Positions 58,821 to 64,000 of a DNA stretch of 64,000 nt are shown here, one piece after another. The notes under the pieces were generated by a model, which saw only the letters and a program-made list of their open reading frames with translations, made no database searches and had not been told where the DNA came from. The position numbers and the translations under genes were made by a program. The stretch comes from Pinibacter aurantiacus (lineage in GTDB: Bacteria; Bacteroidota; Bacteroidia; Chitinophagales; Chitinophagaceae), in contig NZ_JAHSPG010000018.1 of the NCBI RefSeq assembly GCF_019130065.1, forward strand, positions 62,001 to 126,000. The letters are read 5' to 3'. The first letter of the stretch is position 1. Each line of letters begins with the position of its first letter.

Positions 58821-60545
58821 ATGGATGCCGCGATCAATGAAAAAGTCAACTCATGGTTAAATGGTAACTATGATGAAGCTACAAAAAACGAAATCAAAAA
58901 AATTGCATCAGAAAATCCGCAGGAATTAGCAGAATCATTTTACCGCAGCCTCGAATTCGGAACGGGTGGACTTCGTGGTATCATGGGCGTTGGTACCAAC
59001 CGCATGAATAAGTACACGGTTGGCATGGCAACGCAGGGTTACGCGAACTATCTTAAGCAACAATTCCCAAATGAAGAGATCCGTGTGGCAATTGCACACG
59101 ACTGCCGCAACAACAGCCGCTTTTTTGCTGAAACAACAGCGAACGTGTTTGCTGCAAATGGCATCAAGGTATTCTTGTTCGAAAGCCTTCGCCCAACGCC
59201 GGAACTTTCATTTACCATAAGATTAAAAAAATGCCAGGGTGGTGTGGTTTGTACAGCGTCACACAATCCTAAAGAGTATAACGGTTACAAAGCTTATTGG
59301 AACGATGGCGGCCAGCTGGTGCCACCGCACGATAAAAATGTGATCAAAGAGGTGGAGAAAATCGCTTCTGTAGACGAAGTGAAATGGAGTGGTGGAGAAG
59401 CAAACATCACAATTGTTGGTAGCGAAATAGATGCTCAGTACATCAACATGGTAAAAGGCCTGAGCGTTTACCCAGAAGTAATCAAACAACAGCACGACCT
59501 TAAAATCGTTTATACTTCCATCCACGGTTCAGGTATTAAACTGGTGCCGGATGTATTGAAAGAGTTTGGTTTTGACAACGTCAATATCGTGATGGAACAA
59601 GCGGAGCCTAACGGCAATTTCCCGACGGTTGTTTATCCAAACCCTGAAGAAGCCGAAGCAATGAGCATCGGTTTGAAAAAAGCAAAAGAACTGGATGCCG
59701 ATATATTATTGGGCACCGATCCCGATGCTGACCGCGTAGGCATTGGTATGAAAGACAGACAAGGCAATTGGGTGCTTATGAACGGTAACCAAACGGCTGT
59801 ATTGGCGTTCAACTACATGATCGAAGCACGTAAAGTAAAAGGTTTGGCTCAGCCAAATGATATGGTGGTGAAAACCATCGTTACCACGGATATGATCAAT
59901 GAAATCGCCCGTCAGAGTAATATCAACTGCTATGATGTGCTGACAGGTTTCAAATGGATCGCAGAATTGATCAAAGAAAAAGAAGCCAAGGAAAATTATA
60001 TCGTCGGCGGTGAAGAGAGCTATGGCCTGATGATTGGCGACAAAGTACGCGATAAAGATGCGGTAAGCGCCGTTGCATTGCTTTGCGAAATGGTGGCTTA
60101 CGAAAAGAACAAAGGCAGAACGCTGTACGACAAATTGATTGATCTGTATGTGCAATACGGCTTCTACAAAGAGCGCCTGATTTCTATAACAAAAAAAGGA
60201 ATGGACGGCCAACAGCAAATTGCGGCTATGATGGAGACTTACAGAAGCAATCCTCCAAAAGAGATCAACGGCGTGGCTGTTGCTCAATTGCTGGATTACG
60301 AGAAATTGGAAGGCAAGAACCTGCAAACAGGCGAAACCTGGAAAATCACTTTGCCAAAAAGCAATGTGTTGCAATTTATCCTGGCAGATGGCAGCAAAAT
60401 TTCTGCAAGACCAAGTGGTACCGAGCCTAAGATCAAATTCTATTTCAGCGTGAACACGAAACTGGCAAATGCTGCTGATTTTGAAGCGACTGAAAAGACT
60501 TTGGACGCGAAAATAGACGGGATCATTAAGGATATGAAGCTGTAA
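58821..60545 (+). CDS. Phosphoglucomutase / phosphomannomutase family
   Basis: Alpha-D-phosphohexomutase of 574 residues interconverting sugar 1- and 6-phosphates. Seen: LEFGTGGLRGIMGVGTNRMN (about 46-65), active-site phosphoserine in CTASHNPKEYNGYK (Ser147), metal-binding DPDADRVGIG (about 300-309), sugar-binding GGEESYG, and the C-terminal phosphate-binding RPSGTEPKIKFY. Length and motifs fit the large, eukaryote-like PgcA-type group. Start ATG at 58821. Confidence 0.94.
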   Translation: MDAAINEKVNSWLNGNYDEATKNEIKKIASENPQELAESFYRSLEFGTGGLRGIMGVGTNRMNKYTVGMATQGYANYLKQQFPNEEIRVAIAHDCRNNSRFFAETTANVFAANGIKVFLFESLRPTPELSFTIRLKKCQGGVVCTASHNPKEYNGYKAYWNDGGQLVPPHDKNVIKEVEKIASVDEVKWSGGEANITIVGSEIDAQYINMVKGLSVYPEVIKQQHDLKIVYTSIHGSGIKLVPDVLKEFGFDNVNIVMEQAEPNGNFPTVVYPNPEEAEAMSIGLKKAKELDADILLGTDPDADRVGIGMKDRQGNWVLMNGNQTAVLAFNYMIEARKVKGLAQPNDMVVKTIVTTDMINEIARQSNINCYDVLTGFKWIAELIKEKEAKENYIVGGEESYGLMIGDKVRDKDAVSAVALLCEMVAYEKNKGRTLYDKLIDLYVQYGFYKERLISITKKGMDGQQQIAAMMETYRSNPPKEINGVAVAQLLDYEKLEGKNLQTGETWKITLPKSNVLQFILADGSKISARPSGTEPKIKFYFSVNTKLANAADFEATEKTLDAKIDGIIKDMKL

Positions 60546-60726
60546 GAAAGTAAAAAGTCAAAAATAAAAAGTCAAAAATTTTTAGGTGCTGCTTTGTTAT
60601 TAACAATGATGCACCTGGAGTTTTTGACTTTTGAATTTTAATTTTGACTTAGAAATGTTTAGGTGTAATTGTTTGATAATCAATACCGGACTTAAAGTTT
60701 TTTACTTTTGATTTTTTACTTTTGCC
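60546..60726. repeat. Inverted repeats of GTCAAAA-type heptads after the mutase gene
   Basis: Left arm 60547-60592 (GTAAAAA, GTCAAAA, ATAAAAA, GTCAAAA) and right arm 60619-60652 (TTTTGACTTTTGAATTTT units), with a second complementary run at 60699-60726. The second run reaches the rpmE promoter. Confidence 0.8.
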
Positions 60727-60735
60727 TTCTCTTCG

Positions 60736-60743
60736 TATCTTTG
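60736..60743 (+). promoter_or_regulatory. Candidate -7 element of rpmE
   Basis: TATCTTTG, an exact TAnnTTTG match, followed by a leader of about 55 bases before the ATG at 60803. The leader has CGGCAAAATCCG, a small dyad that could fold, but no known riboswitch was recognised. Confidence 0.55.
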
Positions 60744-60802
60744 CAATCCAAATTTTTATAAGTATACGGCAAAATCCGTATGCACCTTAAAATCAAAGAA
60801 TT

Positions 60803-61051
60803 ATGAAACAAGGTATCCATCCAGCCGCGTACAAATTTGTTGTATTTAAAGACATGAGTAACGGCGAGACATTTTTAGGTAAATCAACTGCCCATTCTAA
60901 AGAAACTATTACCTGGGAAGACGGCAAAGAATATCCGGTTATTAAATTGGAGATTTCTAACACTTCTCACCCTTTCTTTACTGGTAAGAACGTGTTGGTT
61001 GATACAGCAGGTCGTATCGACAAATTCAAAAAGAAATACGCGAAAAAATAG
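60803..61051 (+). CDS. rpmE2: Ribosomal protein L31 type B
   Basis: Large-subunit ribosomal protein of 82 residues. Seen: MKQGIHPAAYKFVVFKDMSN, ITWEDGKEYPVIKLEISNTS, then HPFFTGKNVLVDTAGRIDKF. There is no CxxC zinc site, which identifies the zinc-free type B form. A strong intrinsic terminator lies 26 bases downstream. Confidence 0.97.
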   Translation: MKQGIHPAAYKFVVFKDMSNGETFLGKSTAHSKETITWEDGKEYPVIKLEISNTSHPFFTGKNVLVDTAGRIDKFKKKYAKK

Positions 61052-61076
61052 TTTCAGCAGTTTCTACAAAATATTA

Positions 61077-61104
61077 TCCCGGAGTGCACACTCCGGGATT
61101 TTTG
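61077..61104 (+). terminator. Intrinsic terminator after rpmE2
   Basis: Hairpin ATCCCGGAGTG / CACTCCGGGAT with a two-base loop and five T. Confidence 0.92.
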
Positions 61105-61114
61105 TTTTAGGACC

Positions 61115-61363
61115 ATTGGCACACAGATGACACTGATTGAACTGATTTACGCAGATATATTTCACGCGGCGAACGCATCGGAGCAGCGACGCCGCGGTTC
61201 AATAACGTTGATGTCAACATTTGAGCCTTGATCGATGTCCGTTGCGACGCTCCGTTCAACAGAAGTAATGCTAATCAGCAATAAGCAAAACAAAATCAGT
61301 GTCAATCCGTCCAGTCCGTGCCATCGGTGTGCTAAAGAAAAAATCAGTATTTTAGTTGCCCAA
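61115..61363. repeat. Degenerate inverted repeat of ATCAGTG/ATCCGTC heptads
   Basis: Left arm 61115-61150 (CACACAG, ATGACAC, TGATTGA) and right arm 61290-61332 (AATCAGTGTCAATCCGTCCA and the following GTGCCATCGGTGTGC). The outer 11 bases (ACACTGATT with AATCAGTGT) are exact. The middle, about 140 bases, is non-coding. Confidence 0.6.
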
Positions 61364-61372
61364 GCATTAAAC

Positions 61373-62053
61373 ATGAAGAACATCATTGTAACGGGAGCAA
61401 ATGGCAACCTTGGCGTTGCTGTGGTAAAAAAAATATTAGCTGAAGGCAACAGAGTAATTGCCGTGGGATCATCAGGAAATACCCTAGGCTTTGCAAGAGA
61501 CAACAGCAATTTCGAACTTCACGATATAGATCTCACCAAGCACGAAGATGCGTGGACATTCAGTGAAACTGTTATCGAAAAATACGGACAAATTGATGGA
61601 GCTGCATTGCTTGTAGGTGGTTTTGCTATGAGCAATATAAAAGATTTGCAGTTTGAAGAGGTGGAAAAAATGATTCGCCTGAACTTCGCTACTGCATTCA
61701 ATGTGGCCAAGCCATTGTTCAATCACATGCTTGCAAATAATAGTGGTAAAATAGTCTTTGTTGGAGCAAAGCCAGCGCTTGAGCCGCACATGGCAAAAAA
61801 CATGATCGCTTATTCATTAAGCAAGTCATTGTTGCTCTCCTTCGCAGAAATTTTAAACGCGTCTGCCGAAGGCAAAAATGTAAATACATCTGTAGTCATT
61901 CCACAAACCATCGACACTCCACAGAATAGGAAAGATATGCCAGATGCTGATTTCAGCAAATGGTCAAAACCAGAAGACATCGCAGAAGTTTTCTCATTCA
62001 TTTTTAATGAAAAGTCGAATGTGGTAAAGCAAGCGGTGTACAAGTTGTATTAA
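61373..62053 (+). CDS. Short-chain dehydrogenase/reductase
   Basis: NAD(P)-dependent oxidoreductase of 226 residues. Seen: the Rossmann motif IIVTGANGNLGVAVV (about 4-18), the YxxxK pair in MIAYSLSKSLLL, and an Asn-like RLNFATAFNV helix 4. The start at 61373 gives the normal SDR N-terminus; the longer frame from 61235 reads non-coding repeat sequence. Substrate unknown. Confidence 0.88.
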   Translation: MKNIIVTGANGNLGVAVVKKILAEGNRVIAVGSSGNTLGFARDNSNFELHDIDLTKHEDAWTFSETVIEKYGQIDGAALLVGGFAMSNIKDLQFEEVEKMIRLNFATAFNVAKPLFNHMLANNSGKIVFVGAKPALEPHMAKNMIAYSLSKSLLLSFAEILNASAEGKNVNTSVVIPQTIDTPQNRKDMPDADFSKWSKPEDIAEVFSFIFNEKSNVVKQAVYKLY

Positions 62054-62186
62054 ATCAAATTAATAATTAATAATTAAGAATTAATAGTGTAGCAGCAAAC
62101 ATGTGAGCTCATTGCTCTTATTTGAGTGTCACAAATCATATCGCAAACTGCCCTATTAATTATTCTTTATTAATTATTAATTACTA
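62054..62186. repeat. Inverted repeat of TAATTAA-type heptads before the CLC gene
   Basis: Left arm 62057-62086 (AAATTAATAATTAATAA, then TTAAGAATTAAT) starts three bases after the SDR stop. Right arm 62155-62186 (TTAATTATTCTTTATTAATT units) ends eleven bases before the CLC start. Confidence 0.85.
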
Positions 62187-62196
62187 ATCTTGCTGT

Positions 62197-63984
62197 ATGA
62201 AACAAAAATTAAAAACAGCATACAGTTCACTCTTCGCCTATTTGCGGGAAAAGGTGAATCGTGTGCAGTATATAATGATTGTAGCGAGTTTGGTTGGGTT
62301 GTGTTCGGGGTTGATAGCAGTTCTTTTAAAAACAACAGTTCACTACATTGAAAAATGGATCAGTGAAATTCCATTGTCGCGTTTTTCTTATCTCCTGTTT
62401 CCCGGTTTGGGATTGCTGATTACAGTAATTATCATCTACAAATTTTATGGCGGTCATATAGAAAAAGGAATAGCGATGGTGCTTCGGTCCATCGCAAGAA
62501 GATCGTCTTTTATTCCCTTCAGTCATACTTACATGCATGTAGTAACGAGCTCTGTCACCGTCGGGCTCGGAGGGTCTGTTGGGCTGGAGGCGCCCATCGT
62601 TGCGACAGGTTCTGCTGTTGGTTCCAATCTTGCACGCATTCATCAACTCAATTACCAGGAAAGAACATTGCTGATAGCATGTGGCGCCGCGGCAGGCATT
62701 GCTGCTGTGTTCAATGCGCCGATAGCGGGTGTAATATTCGCCATTGAGGTGTTGCTGGCAGAAACGATCATCAGCTATTTTATCCCGTTGATAATATCGG
62801 CTGTAATCGGAGCGCTGTGTTCAAAGATCATTCTGAAAGAGGATATTCTTTTCAACTTCGTTTTAAAGCAAACTTTTAATTATTACAATGTTCCGTTTTA
62901 TATATTGCTTGGCGCGTTGTGTGGTTTCATTTCTTTATACTATGCAAATGTGTTCAAGAGGGTAGAACATAAAATGCACGACTGGCATTTAAATCCATAT
63001 GTAAAAGCGTTGATAGGTGGATTGTTTTTGTTGATCATTTATATTTTATTTCCGACACTTTTTGGCGAAGGATATGATAGTGTGAAATTGGTGGCAAATG
63101 GCGACAGTAACATTATTCACGACAATACAAGACTGTTCGCATTGATGAGCCACGAGTGGGCGGTAATTATTTTTGTGGGAGCCGTAATGCTGTTAAAACC
63201 AATCGCTGCCGGTATAACCATTGGTAGCGGCGGAAACGGCGGAAACTTCGCGCCATCACTGTTTGTAGGTGCATACCTTGGATTCTTCTTTTCCAAATTG
63301 CTGAATGCGACAAAATGGTTTGATACACCCGTTGGAAACTTCAGTCTTGTAGGCATGGCGGGTGTATTGAGTGGTGTAATGTATTGTCCACTTACAGCGA
63401 TATTTCTTATCGCTGAAATTACAAGTGGCTACGAACTCATCATTCCATTGATGATCGTTTCCTCTATGTCATTTTTCATTGTGAAGCACTATCAGCCATA
63501 TTCAATGGAAACGCGAAAGCTTGCAGTAGAAGGCCAAATATTTACACACAAACGTGAACAGAATATTTTGACATCGATTCAGCTAAGCGATATTATCAGG
63601 AATAACTATCAAAGCATTTCCATTGATAGTTCACTGCGCGAACTGGTGGAAATGATTAAGCTAAGCGATAAAAACATATTTGCAGTAGCAGACAGAAAAG
63701 GAAATTTCATTGGCATTGTAGAGTTGAATGATGTAAAAAAACAGATGTTCAATCCGGAGTTGTTTGACAAAGTGGGCATTCGGCAGATCATGAAAAAATC
63801 GCCGGATGTTATCTACGCAGGTGAAAGCATGACACGCGTAATGGAAAAGTTCGATCTCACACATAGCTGGTATTTGCCGGTATTATCTGAAGATAGAAAA
63901 TTCGTCGGCTTCATTTCCAAAACAAAAATATTCGAGCAATACAGGCAGATTATTTCTGCGCAAAGCGACCTTTATGATAGTTGA
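62197..63984 (+). CDS. CLC-type chloride channel/transporter with CBS domains
   Basis: Membrane anion channel or H+/anion antiporter of 595 residues. Seen: about eleven transmembrane helices (22-430), the selectivity sequence GSVGLEAPIVATG with gating Glu131, FNAPIAGVIFAIEVL, GSGGNGGNFAPSLFVG (about 346-361), and two C-terminal CBS domains (LSDIIRNNYQSISIDSSLRE, about 465, and VGIRQIMKKSPDVIYAGES, about 528). The residue after the conserved Glu in FAIEVL is Val where CLC-ec1 has the proton Glu, and the usual GSGIP is replaced by EKGIA. The stop codon is within a TTGAGAG repeat arm. Confidence 0.92.
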   Translation: MKQKLKTAYSSLFAYLREKVNRVQYIMIVASLVGLCSGLIAVLLKTTVHYIEKWISEIPLSRFSYLLFPGLGLLITVIIIYKFYGGHIEKGIAMVLRSIARRSSFIPFSHTYMHVVTSSVTVGLGGSVGLEAPIVATGSAVGSNLARIHQLNYQERTLLIACGAAAGIAAVFNAPIAGVIFAIEVLLAETIISYFIPLIISAVIGALCSKIILKEDILFNFVLKQTFNYYNVPFYILLGALCGFISLYYANVFKRVEHKMHDWHLNPYVKALIGGLFLLIIYILFPTLFGEGYDSVKLVANGDSNIIHDNTRLFALMSHEWAVIIFVGAVMLLKPIAAGITIGSGGNGGNFAPSLFVGAYLGFFFSKLLNATKWFDTPVGNFSLVGMAGVLSGVMYCPLTAIFLIAEITSGYELIIPLMIVSSMSFFIVKHYQPYSMETRKLAVEGQIFTHKREQNILTSIQLSDIIRNNYQSISIDSSLRELVEMIKLSDKNIFAVADRKGNFIGIVELNDVKKQMFNPELFDKVGIRQIMKKSPDVIYAGESMTRVMEKFDLTHSWYLPVLSEDRKFVGFISKTKIFEQYRQIISAQSDLYDS

Positions 63985-64000
63985 GAGTTGAGAATTGAGA
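63982..64000. repeat. TTGAGAG-type heptad arm, cut by the window edge
   Basis: Starts with the CLC stop codon TGA and continues GAGTTGAGAA, matching the family at 47238. The partner arm would lie beyond the window. Confidence 0.7.

Overview
The window reads as a chromosomal segment of a Bacteroidota bacterium, most likely Chitinophagaceae or a close relative. The evidence is a groES-groEL pair, a long-form NusB, two TonB-dependent receptors with carboxypeptidase-like N-terminal domains, futalosine-pathway MqnA, a fused CcoN-CcoO cbb3 oxidase subunit, several DUF families typical of the phylum, and promoter -7 elements of the form TAnnTTTG a short distance before start codons. Most genes are ordinary chromosomal genes. 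I see no prophage, integrative element, CRISPR array or rRNA operon.

Layout. 1-4300: groEL (5' part only), groES, then nusB, a DUF1573 lipoprotein, yajC and coaE. 4.7-8.4 kb: a TonB-dependent siderophore-type receptor followed by a PepSY membrane protein, a likely iron-siderophore uptake and reduction pair. 8.5-18.6 kb: a degenerate AAA protein, a DHFR-like reductase, purB, mqnA, an M1 peptidase, an oligopeptide-binding lipoprotein, a desaturase and a TPR protein. 18.8-31.2 kb: a respiratory region with a receiver-CRP fusion regulator, ccoI, ccoS, ccoNO, ccoQ, ccoP, ccoG, ccoH, a SafE-like membrane protein and a PAS histidine kinase. 31.2-36.3 kb: a DUF2004 protein, smc and a DUF805 protein. 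36.3-38.0 kb: a small accessory patch with a HigBA-type toxin-antitoxin pair and a DUF4304-like gene. 38.1-47.2 kb: a second TonB-type receptor, DUF445 protein, tRNA-His, a C-terminal processing protease, a DinB-like protein, and a GMC dehydrogenase with its Tat-exported small subunit. 47.3-53.8 kb: a minus-strand cluster of HAD phosphatase, arylsulfatase, an unknown outer-membrane barrel and two POTRA-less Omp85-type barrels. 53.9-64.0 kb: a lone IS3 OrfA-like gene, DUF4136, DUF481, an HNH/NUMOD4 protein, DUF2279, a phosphohexomutase, L31 type B, an SDR protein and a CLC channel with CBS domains.

The most striking feature is in the spaces between genes. Most intergenic gaps carry an inverted repeat whose two arms are themselves runs of degenerate 7- or 8-base units. 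Many unrelated unit families are present (for example AATTTGNN, TGAATAAC, AAYGCNN, TTGAGAG, TAATTAA, TTAGGAA). Arms commonly begin exactly at, or within a few bases of, a stop codon. At three convergent junctions (12.1-12.3, 47.2-47.3 and 57.5-57.7 kb) both stop codons lie within or at the edge of the arms. I treat this as the main candidate for an undescribed genome-organising element. Some N-terminal extensions of open frames are only read-through of these repeats, and starts have been trimmed accordingly.
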